Assembly (NCBI RefSeq): GCF_000739995.1
Contig: NZ_BBJX01000002.1
Span: forward strand, 1-64,000
Direction of reading: 5' to 3'
Length of the DNA stretch: 64,000 nt
From: Comamonas granuli NBRC 101663
GTDB taxonomy: Bacteria > Pseudomonadota > Gammaproteobacteria > Burkholderiales > Burkholderiaceae_C
The translations under genes were made by a program, and so were the position numbers. A model generated the notes under the pieces. The model saw only the letters and a program-made list of their open reading frames with translations, did no database searches and was not told the origin of the DNA. Positions within the stretch are counted from its first letter, which is position 1; every line of letters begins with the position of its first letter. Positions 8,588 through 17,239 of the stretch are shown in pieces.

Positions 8588-10125
8588 GCGCGCGCGCCCA
8601 CACCCTGCGCCTGGTACTGGGCGACCAGTTGAACCCTGGTCACCGCTGATTCCGCCAGCCGGACCCACAGGTGGTCTACGTGCTGATGGAGGTGCGCCAG
8701 GAAACCGACTACGTGCTGCACCACGCGCAGAAGATCCTGGCGATTTTTGCCGCCATGCGCGACTTCGCGCGCCACTTGCGCGCCGCCGGCCACCGCGTGC
8801 GCTATGTGGCGCTGGACGACGCCAGCAACCGCCAGTCCATTCCCGACAACCTGGCGGCCCTGGCCGCGCACTACGGCGCGCAGGCCGTGCAGTGGCAGCA
8901 ACCCGACGAGTGGCGGCTCGATGCGCAACTGCAGGCCTGGGCGGCCACCGAGGCGCTGGCCTGCACGGCGGTGGACAGCGAACACTTTCTGACGGCACGC
9001 GACGACCTGGCCACCCAGATGCACGGGCGCCGTCAGTGGCTGATGGAGCATTTCTACCGCCCCATGCGCCGCCGCCACCGGGTGCTGCTGGATGCCGCCG
9101 GCCAGCCCGAAGGCGGGCAGTGGAACTTCGACCATGACAACCGCAAGCCCTGGCCCGGCACCCCGCCCGCGCCCGCGGACTGGCGCCCGTCGCACGACCA
9201 CCGTGCGCTGTGGGCCCTGCTGCAGCGCTGCGGCGTGCAAACCCTGGGCGAGCCGCAGGCCGACGCCCTGCGCTGGCCGCTGAACCGCTGCGAGGCCCTG
9301 GCCTGCCTGGAGGCCTTCGTCACCCACGCGCTGCCGCATTTTGGCGACTATGAAGACGCCCTGGCCAGCCGCGCGCCGCGCCTGTTCCACTCGCTGCTGT
9401 CGTTTGCGCTGAACGTGAAGATGCTGCACCCGCTGGAGGTGGTGCAGCGCGCCGAGGCCGCATGGCGCGCCGGCCAGGCCCCGCTGGCCGCCGTGGAAGG
9501 CTTTGTGCGCCAGATCCTGGGCTGGCGCGAATACATGCGCGGCATCTACTGGGCCCACATGCCGGGCTACGACCGGCACAACGCCCTGGGCCACCACCTG
9601 CCGCTGCCGCACTGGTTCTGGACGGGCGCAACGCGCATGCGCTGCCTGCACCTGGCCATCCGCCAGTCGCTGGACACCGCCCACGCCCACCACATCCAGC
9701 GCCTGATGGTGATCGGCAACTTTGCCCTGCTGGCCGGGCTGGATCCGGCGCCCTTGCACCGCTGGTACCTGGGCATCTACATCGACGCCTTCGAGTGGGT
9801 GGAGCTGCCCAACACCCTGGGCATGAGCCAGCGCGCCGACGGCGGCCGGATCGCCACCAAGCCCTATGTCAGCAGCGCGGCCTATCTGCAACGCATGGGC
9901 GACTACTGCCAGGGCTGCGCCTACGACCCCCAAGCCAAGACCGGCGAACGCGCCTGCCCCTTCAACGCCCTGTACTGGGACTTTTTTGCGCGCCACGCCG
10001 AGGCCCTGGGCACCAACCCCCGCCTGGCTCTGGTCTACCGCCAGTGGCACAAGATGCCCGCCGCCCAGCAGGCCGCCCTGCGCGCCCAGGCCCTGCAGTT
10101 GCGCCAGCGCCTGGATGCCCTGTAA
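8584..10125 (+). pseudogene. Iron-sulphur bacterial photolyase (PhrB/CryB type) with in-frame stop at codon 22
   Basis: Read through, this is a 513-residue member of the FeS bacterial cryptochrome/photolyase group, which repairs (6-4) photoproducts. The four cluster cysteines fall at 354, 442, 445 and 458 (MRCLH, YCQGCAYD, RACPFNAL). Their spacing is identical to the cluster of Agrobacterium PhrB (350, 438, 441, 454, from memory). Codon 22 is TGA (8647-8649), inside LGDQLNPGHR-stop-FRQPD, where relatives usually have Trp, so a TGG-to-TGA change is the simplest explanation. Frame and homology continue intact afterwards. A GTG at 8671 could restart translation and give 484 residues, but would lose the first beta strand of the antenna domain and has no good ribosome site. 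Otherwise there is no decay, so the change is recent or a sequencing error. Confidence 0.85.
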
Positions 10126-10148
10126 CCCCATTCCGTGAAGGCCCCGCC

Positions 10149-10649
10149 ATGCAATCCCTGCCCACCGGCTACCGCGCCCTGGTCCTCGGAGCTTCGGGGG
10201 CCATCGGCGGCGCCCTGGCCGAGCTGCGCGCCGAGCACCTGGCCGCCAGCTTTGCCGTCAACGCCATCGGCCCCGCCCTGGCGCTGGCGCATTTCGCGCC
10301 CGCGCTGGCACGCGGCGAGCGCAGCCTGTGCGCCGTGCTCTCGGCCAAGGTGGGCAGCATCGGTGACAACCGCCTGGGCGGCTGGTACAGCTACCGCGCC
10401 TCCAAGGCGGCGCTGAACATGCTGCTGAAAACCGCGGCCATCGAGATGGCCCGCACCCACCCGCAGGCCGTGCTGGCCGCGCTGCACCCGGGCACGGTGG
10501 ACTCGGCCCTGTCGGCGCCGTTTCGCGGTGCGCAGATCGGCCGCCCCGCCGCCGATGCGGCGCGCGACCTGCTGGCCGTGCTCGATGGCCTGCGGCCCGA
10601 GGACAGCGGCGGCTTCTGGGCCTACGATGGCCAGCGCCTGCCCTGGTGA
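10149..10649 (+). CDS. Short-chain dehydrogenase with internal in-frame deletion
   Basis: A 166-residue open frame that begins as a normal SDR (ALVLGASGAIGGALAELRA, the nucleotide-binding start). It then jumps to EHLAASFAVNAIGPALALAHF and continues normally through the catalytic region (WYSYRASKAALNMLLKTAAIE) and the HPGTVDSALS segment. Complete relatives of this CsgA-like group are about 230-240 residues. Roughly 65-70 residues are therefore missing after the first helix, including the part that completes the Rossmann fold and the catalytic Ser/Asn region. The Tyr-x-x-x-Lys pair (YRASK) remains. A stable dehydrogenase is unlikely. It lies 23 bp after the interrupted photolyase in the litR operon. 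Confidence 0.85.
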   Translation: MQSLPTGYRALVLGASGAIGGALAELRAEHLAASFAVNAIGPALALAHFAPALARGERSLCAVLSAKVGSIGDNRLGGWYSYRASKAALNMLLKTAAIEMARTHPQAVLAALHPGTVDSALSAPFRGAQIGRPAADAARDLLAVLDGLRPEDSGGFWAYDGQRLPW

Positions 10650-10692
10650 CGCCCACGCCAGCCTGCCCCCTTCGCCCCTAAGGAGAAACCAC

Positions 10693-11595
10693 ATGCGCAT
10701 TCTGCTCACCGGCGGCACCGGCCTGATTGGCCGCGCCCTGTGCCAGCACTGGCACCAGCAAGGCCACCAGCTCTGGGTCTGGAGCCGCGACCCGCACCTG
10801 GTGCCCGCCCTGTGCAGCGGCGCGCAGGGCATTGCCCACCCACAGGAGCTCGATGGCGCCGCGCCGCTGGACGCCGTGGTAAACCTCGCGGGCGCGCCCA
10901 TCGCCGACCGCCCCTGGAGCGCGGCGCGCCGCGAGCTGCTGTGGCGCAGCCGCGTGGACCTCACGCGCACGCTGGTGGACTGGATGGGCCGGCAGCCCAT
11001 GCCGCCGCGCACGCTTCTTTCCGCATCCGCCGTGGGCTGGTACGGCGACCGCGGGGATGAGCCGCTGGACGAGAGCAGCCCGCCCGGGGGCCAGGACTTC
11101 GGCAGCCGCCTGTGCATGGCCTGGGAGCAGGAGGCCGCGCGCGCCGGGCAGGCTGGCACGCGCGTGGCCGTGCTGCGCATCGCCCCGGTGCTGGCGCCGC
11201 AGGGCGGCATGCTGGCACGGCTGCGGCTGCCGTTTCGCCTCGGGCTGGGGGGGCGGCTGGGCAGCGGCCAGCAGTGGATGCCGTGGATCCACCTCGACGA
11301 CCTCGTCGCCCTGTTCGACCACCTGCTGCGCCACGCCGAGTGCCGCGGCGCCTTCAACGCCTGCGCGCCCGAGGCGCTGCGCAACGCCGACTTCACCCGC
11401 GCCCTGGCGCGCGCCCTGCACCGCCCGGCCGTGCTGCCGGCCCCGGCCTGGGCGCTGCGCCTGGCCCTGGGCGAGATGGCCGTACTGCTGCTGGGCGGCC
11501 AGCGCCTGGTGCCGCAGCGCACGCAGCGCAGCGGCTTTGTCTGGACCTACCCGCGGCTGGAGCAGGCGCTGGCGCAGGTGCTGGCCGCGCCCTGA
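10693..11595 (+). CDS. TIGR01777 family NAD-dependent epimerase-like protein
   Basis: A 300-residue extended SDR/epimerase-like protein of the YfcH/TIGR01777 group. The N-terminus has the Rossmann motif ILLTGGTGLIGRALCQ. VVNLAGAPIADRPWS and LLSASAVGWYGDRGDE are family hallmarks, with the Tyr of YGDRGDE in the usual place. The C-terminal domain DUF1731 is represented by FTRALARALHRP and GGQRLVPQR. Start 10693 follows an AAGGAG ribosome site. It is the last gene of the litR operon and converges on the Mla-type lipoprotein gene. The substrate is unknown throughout the family. Confidence 0.92.
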   Translation: MRILLTGGTGLIGRALCQHWHQQGHQLWVWSRDPHLVPALCSGAQGIAHPQELDGAAPLDAVVNLAGAPIADRPWSAARRELLWRSRVDLTRTLVDWMGRQPMPPRTLLSASAVGWYGDRGDEPLDESSPPGGQDFGSRLCMAWEQEAARAGQAGTRVAVLRIAPVLAPQGGMLARLRLPFRLGLGGRLGSGQQWMPWIHLDDLVALFDHLLRHAECRGAFNACAPEALRNADFTRALARALHRPAVLPAPAWALRLALGEMAVLLLGGQRLVPQRTQRSGFVWTYPRLEQALAQVLAAP

Positions 11596-11617
11596 CTCCA
11601 GCGGTGCCGCTGCCGGC

Positions 11618-12283
11618 TCAGAACCCGCTGGTCTCCAGCCATTGCGCCAGCTCCTGCGCCACCTGCTCGGCGGCCTGGGCGATGGCCCGGGTGCCGCCCG
11701 CGGCGTCCGGGCTGGCCGCGCTGTGCTGCGCGACGAACAGGCGCTGGGCGAGCAGGTCCTCGCCATAGGCCGCGGGCCGGGTCAGGGTGGCGCGCAGGCG
11801 CACCAGCCCCGCGCTCTGCTCCGGGCTGGTGAAGACCTGGCTGAACTCTTCCAGCTCCACGCGCAGCACGGCCGGCGCCTGCCCGGCGACCCGCACCGCG
11901 GCCAGCGCGCCGCCGGTGCCGACCACGGCGCGGCGCTGGCCCAGGCGCGCCTGCAGGCTCTCGCGCATGAGCTGCTGGGGCGGCTGGCTCCAGCGCGCGC
12001 CCTGGTAGGGGTGCAGTTGCCGGGCGTCGGCATAGGCCAGGCGGTAGTACACGGCGCTGCCGTTGTCGGGCAGGCTGGCGTAGTCCACCGTCTCCAGCGC
12101 CAGCGGTGCCAGCGCCGGGCCGCCCGCCGGGGCCGCTGCCTGCTGCCCCGGACCGAAGTCGTACAGCACGGGGCGCACGGGCGGCTCGGGCAGGGCTGCG
12201 CAGCCCGCCAATGTCATCAAGCCAAAAAGGGCTGCAGCGCTTGCATGGCAAGCGCCAGAAGCTCTCATTTTCATAGCATTCAT
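11618..12283 (-). CDS. ABC-type transport auxiliary lipoprotein (PqiC-like)
   Basis: A 221-residue lipoprotein with a signal peptide ending in the lipobox LAGC. The rest matches the ABC-type transport auxiliary lipoprotein family (ARWSQPPQQLMRESLQARL, LRVELEEFSQVFTSPEQS), which couples MCE transporters to the outer membrane. Its start overlaps the MCE gene stop (ATGA at 12280-12283). Most of the signal peptide is encoded by a copy of the ~55-bp dispersed repeat (12222-12277), which is unusual. A start after the repeat would leave only MTLAGC and no signal peptide, so the repeat-derived start is needed. It is last in a four-gene operon. Confidence 0.9.
   Translation of the reverse strand: MNAMKMRASGACHASAAALFGLMTLAGCAALPEPPVRPVLYDFGPGQQAAAPAGGPALAPLALETVDYASLPDNGSAVYYRLAYADARQLHPYQGARWSQPPQQLMRESLQARLGQRRAVVGTGGALAAVRVAGQAPAVLRVELEEFSQVFTSPEQSAGLVRLRATLTRPAAYGEDLLAQRLFVAQHSAASPDAAGGTRAIAQAAEQVAQELAQWLETSGF
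12222..12277 (+). repeat. Dispersed ~55-bp repeat, copy inside lipoprotein start
   Basis: The copy reads CCAAAAAGGGCTGCAGCGCT followed by a spacer, CAAGCGCCAGAAGCT and TTCATAGC. It shares the caaaa(a)-gc-aagcgc-agct-atagc skeleton with six other sites in the window. It overlaps the signal-peptide codons of the lipoprotein gene on the opposite strand. Confidence 0.65.
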
Positions 12284-13266
12284 GGTTGCGCTCCGGTGGC
12301 TTGCGGGGCCAGAAAGCCCGGCTCCCCGGGGCCAGGCAGGCCCCGGCCCGGGCCGTAGATCAGGCCCTGCGGGTTCTCGCTCAGGCCCGCGGCGGCGCGG
12401 CCGGTCAGGCGCGCGGCGCGGGCGGTTTCGTCGGCCGCGCGCTCCATGCGCGGCAGGGTTACGGTGCCAAAGCGCTCCACCGCCTGAGACAGGGCGCGGG
12501 CGCTGCGCTCGCTCTGCTCCAGGGCGCCGCCGGGGGCGTTGATGCGCTGGGCGGTCTGGCCGATCTCGGCGGCCATGCCGCCCACCTGCGCGCCCGCCTG
12601 GCGCAGCGCCTGCAGCGTGCCTGCCGTCTCCTGCGCCAGCGGCGCCAGCGCGTCCAGCGCCGGGTCCAGGCGCAGGCGCACCGTGGCGTCGAGCCGCTGG
12701 CTCAGGGCCTGCACGCTGCCCGCGGCCTGGCCAAAGTTCTGCAGCGCCTCGCGCAGCAGGCGCTGGTTGTCGTCGGAGAGCGCCTGGTTGATGCGCTCGG
12801 TGGCCTCCTGCACGCGGCCCAGGATCACGGGCCCCTGGTCGAAGAGCTGCGAGAACGGCGAGGTGCGCAGCGGCAGGCGCGGCAGGCCGCTCTCGCCGGG
12901 CTCCAGCGCGGGGTGGGGCTCGTTGTCGTCGTCGAGCTGCACGTAGGCCAGCCCGGTCACGCCCTGGTAGCCGAGCACGGCAAAGGTGGTGGGGGTGATG
13001 GGCGTGTCCACGTTCACGGCGATGCGGATGAGCACGTTGCCGCTGGCCTGGCTGTCGAAGCCGATGTGCGTGACGCGGCCCACGGCCACGCCCTTGTAGC
13101 GCACGGCCGCCTGCGGCTGCAGGCCGCTGACGCCGTCGCGGCTGGAGAGCTCGTAGCTCTGGTACTGGCCCCGGTCGCGCGTGAGCCAGACGGCCAGGGC
13201 GATCACCAGCGCGGTGACCGCCAGCACGAACAGGCCCGCGGCAAAGGCATGGGATTTGTTTTCCAT
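12280..13266 (-). CDS. MlaD family (MCE domain) substrate-binding protein
   Basis: A 328-residue inner-membrane-anchored periplasmic protein of the MCE family, which forms hexameric rings that carry lipids between membranes. One N-terminal helix (AAGLFVLAVTALVIALAVWL) is followed by the single MCE domain at about residues 40-130, with AAVRYKGVAVGRVTHIGFD. The long C-terminal region is helical and rich in Ala/Gln/Arg, as expected for the channel-forming helices. Start 13266 overlaps the ATPase stop by one base (TGATG). It belongs to the permease-ATPase-MCE-lipoprotein operon and is longer than E. coli MlaD, more like the PqiB/YebT-related or Pseudomonas Ttg2C type. The cargo is inferred to be phospholipid or another hydrophobic molecule. 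Confidence 0.92.
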   Translation of the reverse strand: MENKSHAFAAGLFVLAVTALVIALAVWLTRDRGQYQSYELSSRDGVSGLQPQAAVRYKGVAVGRVTHIGFDSQASGNVLIRIAVNVDTPITPTTFAVLGYQGVTGLAYVQLDDDNEPHPALEPGESGLPRLPLRTSPFSQLFDQGPVILGRVQEATERINQALSDDNQRLLREALQNFGQAAGSVQALSQRLDATVRLRLDPALDALAPLAQETAGTLQALRQAGAQVGGMAAEIGQTAQRINAPGGALEQSERSARALSQAVERFGTVTLPRMERAADETARAARLTGRAAAGLSENPQGLIYGPGRGLPGPGEPGFLAPQATGAQP

Positions 13267-14060
13267 CAGCGTTCCTTGACGGCATGGGCCGGGGCCATGG
13301 CGCGCAGGCCGCGCTCGCCCCGGAAGAATTGGCGGATGAAGGGGTGCTCGTACTGCACCACCTGCGCGGGCGTGTCGGCGACGATGACGCGCTTGTCGGC
13401 CAGCACGGCGACGCGCGTGGCCAGGGCAAACAGCGTGTCCAGGTCGTGCGTGACCATCACCATGGTCAGGCCCAGCGCAGCGTGCAGCTCGCGCACCAGG
13501 GCGCAGAACTCGTCGGCGCCGTTCGGGTCCAGGCCGGCGGTGGGCTCGTCGAGCAGCAGCAGCGGCGGGTCCATGATGAGCGCGCGCGCCAGCGCCACGC
13601 GCTTGATCATGCCGCCCGAGAGGTCGGCGGGCATGCGCGTGGCGTGCTCGGGCTTGAGGCCCACCATCCGCAGCTTGACCATGGCGGCGTCGCGCACCAC
13701 GTCGCGCGGCAGCGTGCCCAGCTCGTTGAGGGCGAAGGCTACGTTCTCCAGCACGTTGAAGGCCGAATACAGGGCGCCATGCTGGAACAGCATGCCCACG
13801 CGGCCGGCCGCGCCCTCGCCGCCCATGTCCTCGGCCGGGCGGCCCAGCACGGTGACGCTGCCGCGCGCCGGGTGCAGCAGGCCCAGCATCTGGCGCAGCA
13901 GCACCGTCTTGCCCGTGCCCGAGCCGCCCACCAGCGCGACGATCTCGCCCGGGAGCACGCTGAGGTTGAGCCCCTGGTGCACCGCAAAGGCCTCGCTGCC
14001 CTTGCCGAACACGGTGGAGAGGTCGCGGATGTCAACGACGGGGGCGGCGGCGCTGGGCAT
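13266..14060 (-). CDS. MCE/Mla-type ABC transporter ATP-binding protein
   Basis: A 264-residue ATPase that powers the neighbouring MlaE-like permease. The Walker A motif is GGSGTGKTVLLRQ, the signature LSGGMIKRVALARAL, and Walker B LLLLDEPTAGLDP, followed by the switch histidine in VTHDLD. LFQHGALYSAFNVLEN is typical of the MlaF subfamily rather than of amino-acid importers. The start at 14060 lies 2 bp from the permease stop. The product should act at the cytoplasmic face of the inner membrane. Confidence 0.94.
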   Translation of the reverse strand: MPSAAAPVVDIRDLSTVFGKGSEAFAVHQGLNLSVLPGEIVALVGGSGTGKTVLLRQMLGLLHPARGSVTVLGRPAEDMGGEGAAGRVGMLFQHGALYSAFNVLENVAFALNELGTLPRDVVRDAAMVKLRMVGLKPEHATRMPADLSGGMIKRVALARALIMDPPLLLLDEPTAGLDPNGADEFCALVRELHAALGLTMVMVTHDLDTLFALATRVAVLADKRVIVADTPAQVVQYEHPFIRQFFRGERGLRAMAPAHAVKER

Positions 14061-14062
14061 GG

Positions 14063-15187
14063 CTAAAAACCGACGTTCTTGAAGACCACCGCAAACAGCG
14101 CGTCCACGATGATGACCACGGTGATCGAGGTGACCACCGAGGCCGTCGTGCCCTCGCCCAGGCTTTGCGTGTTGGGCTTGACGCGCAGCCCCCAGTGGCA
14201 GCCGACGAGCGCAATCAGCGTGCCGAAGACGACCGACTTGGACAGCGCGAGCGTGAGGTTGCCGATGCCCACGGCGGCGGGCATGGCGTGGAAGAAGTAG
14301 GCAGGCGAGATGCCCAGCGACAGGTCGGCCGCGAGCATGCCGCCGGCGAGCGCGCACAGCGTGGTCCACACGCACACCAGCGGCATGGCCAGCGCCAGCG
14401 CCAGCGCGCGCGGCAGCACCAGGCGAAAGCCGTGCGGGATGCCCATGACGCGCATGGCGTCGAGCTCCTCGGTCACGCGCATCACGCCGATCTGCGCGGT
14501 GATGGCCGAGCCCGAGCGGCCCGCCACGAGGATGGCCGCCAGCAGCGGCCCGAGCTCGCGGATCAGCGCGATGCCCAGGATGTTGACGATGAAGGTCTCG
14601 GCCCCGAACTGGCGCAACTGCAGCGCGGTGAGGTAGGCCAGCACCACGCCGATGAGAAAGCCCACCAGCGCCGTGATGGGCAGCGCCGTCGCCCCCATGC
14701 GGTACAGATGGCCCGAGACGTCGCGCCAGGGCCCGCGGCGCGGCGCGCGCGCCAGGCGCAGGCTGTCGAGCAGCATCTGGCCCACCATCTGCAGCAGGTG
14801 GCGGGCGTGGTCCAGGCCGTGCAGCACCAGCACGCCCAGGTGGTCCACCTGCTCCCCCAGGCGCCAGCGCTGGGCCGGCGGCGCCGGGGCGGTAAAGCGC
14901 GCCACGCGCTCGAGCATGTCGCGCTGGGCGGCGCTGAGCCACAGGCGCGCCGGCCAGGCCTGGCCCCAGTGGTTCCACAGCACCTGGGCGCCCACGTGGT
15001 CCAGCCACTGCAGGCCGCGCAGGTCCCAGCCCAGGCGTGCCTGCGCGGGCAGGGCGCGGAGCTGGCCCGCCAGCGCCTGCCACTGGGCCCGCTGGCCCAG
15101 GTCGGCCGCGCCCCAGCGCCCGCGCGGCAGCGCGCACGGCCCATCGGGCGTGTCGGTGTGGTCGATGCGGGGCGAGGAATCGGTCAT
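14063..15187 (-). CDS. MlaE family ABC permease with N-terminal STAS-like domain
   Basis: A 374-residue permease. The C-terminal two thirds is a standard MlaE/YrbE permease with several membrane helices and the conserved FGAETFIVNILGIALIRELG and VAGRSGSAITAQIGVMRVTE segments. Before it are about 110 residues that look like a STAS domain (RLGWDLRGLQWLDHVGAQVL). In the simpler Mla system the STAS partner is the separate protein MlaB, so this looks like a permease-STAS fusion. I start at ATG 15187; a GTG one codon upstream (15190) is possible. It is the first gene of the lipid-transport operon and is divergent from the GMC oxidoreductase. Confidence 0.92.
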   Translation of the reverse strand: MTDSSPRIDHTDTPDGPCALPRGRWGAADLGQRAQWQALAGQLRALPAQARLGWDLRGLQWLDHVGAQVLWNHWGQAWPARLWLSAAQRDMLERVARFTAPAPPAQRWRLGEQVDHLGVLVLHGLDHARHLLQMVGQMLLDSLRLARAPRRGPWRDVSGHLYRMGATALPITALVGFLIGVVLAYLTALQLRQFGAETFIVNILGIALIRELGPLLAAILVAGRSGSAITAQIGVMRVTEELDAMRVMGIPHGFRLVLPRALALALAMPLVCVWTTLCALAGGMLAADLSLGISPAYFFHAMPAAVGIGNLTLALSKSVVFGTLIALVGCHWGLRVKPNTQSLGEGTTASVVTSITVVIIVDALFAVVFKNVGF

Positions 15188-15378
15188 CACGTCGGCGCTC
15201 GGCGCAGGGCCGGCGAGGCACGCAGTATCATGAAAAACACGGTGCAGGGCAATACTGGTTTGCGCAAGGCGCTATTTTTTCCATAGCGACTGCGCACCGG
15301 CACGACAGTGCCAGGCCCCCACCCATCGCACAATACGGCACGGACCGCGCCCGCGGCGCGCCCACCACGAGAGGCACC

Positions 15379-17055
15379 ATGAGCGACACGACCTTCGACT
15401 TCATCATCATCGGCGGCGGCACGGCCGGCGCGCTGCTGTGCAACCGCCTGAGCGCCGACAAGACGCGCCGCGTGCTGCTCATCGAGGCCGGCCGCAAGGA
15501 CGACTACCACTGGATCCACATCCCCGTGGGCTACCTCTACTGCATCGGCAACCCGCGCACCGACTGGCTCTACCAGACCGAGCCCGACGCCGGCCTCAAT
15601 GGCCGGCGCCTGCGCTACCCGCGCGGCAAGACGCTGGGCGGCTGCAGCAGCATCAACGGCATGATCTACATGCGCGGCCAGGCGCGCGACTACGACCAGT
15701 GGGCCCAGCTCACCGGCGACGACGCCTGGCGCTGGGACAACGTGCTGCCCGACTTCCGCCGCCACGAGGACCACTGGCGCCTGGACCAGCCCGACGGCGT
15801 GGACGCCGACTTCCAGCGCCTGCACGGCAACAAGGCCACGGGCAGCACGGGCGAGTGGCGCGTGGAGAAGCAGCGCCTGCGCTGGGACGTGCTCGACGCC
15901 TTTGCGCACGCCGCGCAGCAGGCGGGCATTCCCGCCACGCAGGACTTCAACAGCGGCGACAACGAGGGCGTGGGCTACTTCGAGGTCAACCAGAAGGCCG
16001 GCTGGCGCTGGAACACGGCCAAGGCCTTTCTGCGCCCCACCTGCTACGGGCGCTCCAACTTCGAGATGTGGACCAGCGCGCACGCCACGCGGCTGCTCAT
16101 CGAGACCGATGGCAGCGGCCAGCGCCGCTGCACCGGCGTGCAGGTGTGGGACGGGCACGAGATGGTCAGCGCGCACGCCACCTGCGAGGTGCTGCTGTGC
16201 GCGGGCGCGGTGAACTCGCCGCAGTTGCTGCAGCTCTCGGGCATCGGCCCGGGCGAGCTGCTGCGCCAGCATGGCATCGCGCCGGTGCTCGATCTGCCCG
16301 GCGTGGGCGCCAACCTGCAGGACCACCTGCAGATCCGCTCGGTCTACAAGGTGCAGAGCGTCAAGACGCTCAACACCCAGGCCGCCAGCCTGTGGGGCAA
16401 GGCGCGCATCGGCCTGCAGTACGCCTGGAGCCGCAGCGGCCCCATGAGCATGGCGCCCTCGCAGCTCGGCGCCTTCACGCGCTCCAGCCCGGACCAGCCC
16501 TGGCCGAACATCGAATACCACGTGCAGCCGCTCTCGCTCGACGCCTTCGGCGATCCGCTGCACGACTTCCCGGCCTTCACGGCCAGCGTGTGCAACCTCA
16601 ACCCCACGAGCCGCGGCACGGTGCAGATCAAGAGCGCGGACTTCCGCGACGCACCGGCCATCGCTCCGCGCTACCTCTCCACGCCCGAGGACCGCCAGGT
16701 CGCCGCCGACAGCCTGCGCATCACGCGCCGCATCGTGGCCCAGCCGGCGCTCGCGCGCTACAAGCCCGAGGAGTTCAAGCCCGGCGTGCAGTACCAGACC
16801 GACGAGGAGCTCACGCGCCTGGCGGGCGACATCGCCACCACCATCTTCCACCCCGTGGGCACGACCAAGATGGGGCGCGACGGCGACCCCCTGGCCGTGC
16901 TCGATGCGCGCCTGCGCGTGCGCGGCATCGCGGGGCTGCGCGTGGTGGACGCGGGCGCCATGCCCCTGATCACCAGCGGCAACACCAACTCCCCCACGCT
17001 GATGATGGCCGAGAAGGCCGCGGCCTGGATCCGCGAAGACCACCGCAGCGCCTAG
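15379..17055 (+). CDS. GMC family oxidoreductase (choline dehydrogenase-like)
   Basis: A 558-residue flavoprotein of the glucose-methanol-choline family. The FAD-binding motif FIIIGGGTAGALLCNRLS is at the N-terminus. The GMC signature region is YPRGKTLGGCSSINGMIYMR, and the second signature is GAVNSPQLLQLSGIGP. The catalytic histidine region FHPVGTTKMG is followed by the C-terminal signature VVDAGAMPLITSGNTNSPT. There is no signal peptide. The gene stands alone between divergent promoters and a downstream intrinsic terminator. The substrate could be choline, an aliphatic or an aromatic alcohol, and sequence does not decide. Confidence 0.93.
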   Translation: MSDTTFDFIIIGGGTAGALLCNRLSADKTRRVLLIEAGRKDDYHWIHIPVGYLYCIGNPRTDWLYQTEPDAGLNGRRLRYPRGKTLGGCSSINGMIYMRGQARDYDQWAQLTGDDAWRWDNVLPDFRRHEDHWRLDQPDGVDADFQRLHGNKATGSTGEWRVEKQRLRWDVLDAFAHAAQQAGIPATQDFNSGDNEGVGYFEVNQKAGWRWNTAKAFLRPTCYGRSNFEMWTSAHATRLLIETDGSGQRRCTGVQVWDGHEMVSAHATCEVLLCAGAVNSPQLLQLSGIGPGELLRQHGIAPVLDLPGVGANLQDHLQIRSVYKVQSVKTLNTQAASLWGKARIGLQYAWSRSGPMSMAPSQLGAFTRSSPDQPWPNIEYHVQPLSLDAFGDPLHDFPAFTASVCNLNPTSRGTVQIKSADFRDAPAIAPRYLSTPEDRQVAADSLRITRRIVAQPALARYKPEEFKPGVQYQTDEELTRLAGDIATTIFHPVGTTKMGRDGDPLAVLDARLRVRGIAGLRVVDAGAMPLITSGNTNSPTLMMAEKAAAWIREDHRSA

Positions 17056-17091
17056 GGCGGGAAATCCCCTATGGGACACAGGCGCTGGCGC

Positions 17092-17104
17092 CGTTACAGT
17101 AACG
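17092..17104. promoter_or_regulatory. Perfect inverted repeat CGTTAC-A-GTAACG
   Basis: A 13-bp perfect palindrome with a one-base centre lies 37 bp after the GMC stop, in the 227-bp gap before the TSUP permease gene. It could be a repressor operator for a transcript starting in this gap. No regulator is identified. Confidence 0.35.
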
Positions 17105-17213
17105 CCACTCGAAAGCGCAGCCCGTTGCGCTGAACGGGGGGCCGGGGAGACAAACCGCCACCACAACCACAAGCATTTCACAAGCACCCGACGAGGTGCG
17201 TGCCTTTTATCCG

Positions 17214-17239
17214 ACGCCAGCACTGCTGGCGTTTTTTTT
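17214..17239 (+). terminator. Intrinsic terminator, possibly ending a small RNA
   Basis: The stem CGCCAGCA/TGCTGGCG (8 bp, minimal loop) is followed by eight T. It lies 158 bp after the GMC stop and 43 bp before the TSUP start. A second hairpin (GCACC-CGACGA-GGTGC) precedes it, after a CA-rich unstructured stretch. The terminator is clear. Whether it ends the GMC transcript or a separate short RNA is open. Confidence 0.8.

Noticed and set aside
8647-8649. TGA as a selenocysteine or recoded codon in the photolyase gene
   Set aside because: Relatives usually have Trp at this place and no selenocysteine stem-loop was recognised, so a nonsense change or sequencing error is simpler.
4955-8998. 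A 1347-residue open frame on the minus strand
   Set aside because: It is antisense to litR, the renalase-like gene and the photolyase, with low-complexity Arg/Ala/Gly composition and no homology pattern.
15270-15288. CGCTAT-N7-ATAGCG inverted repeat between the MlaE-like permease and the GMC gene
   Set aside because: It is short, has an internal T-run in the loop rather than after the stem, and matches no recognised operator, so it is not listed as a feature.
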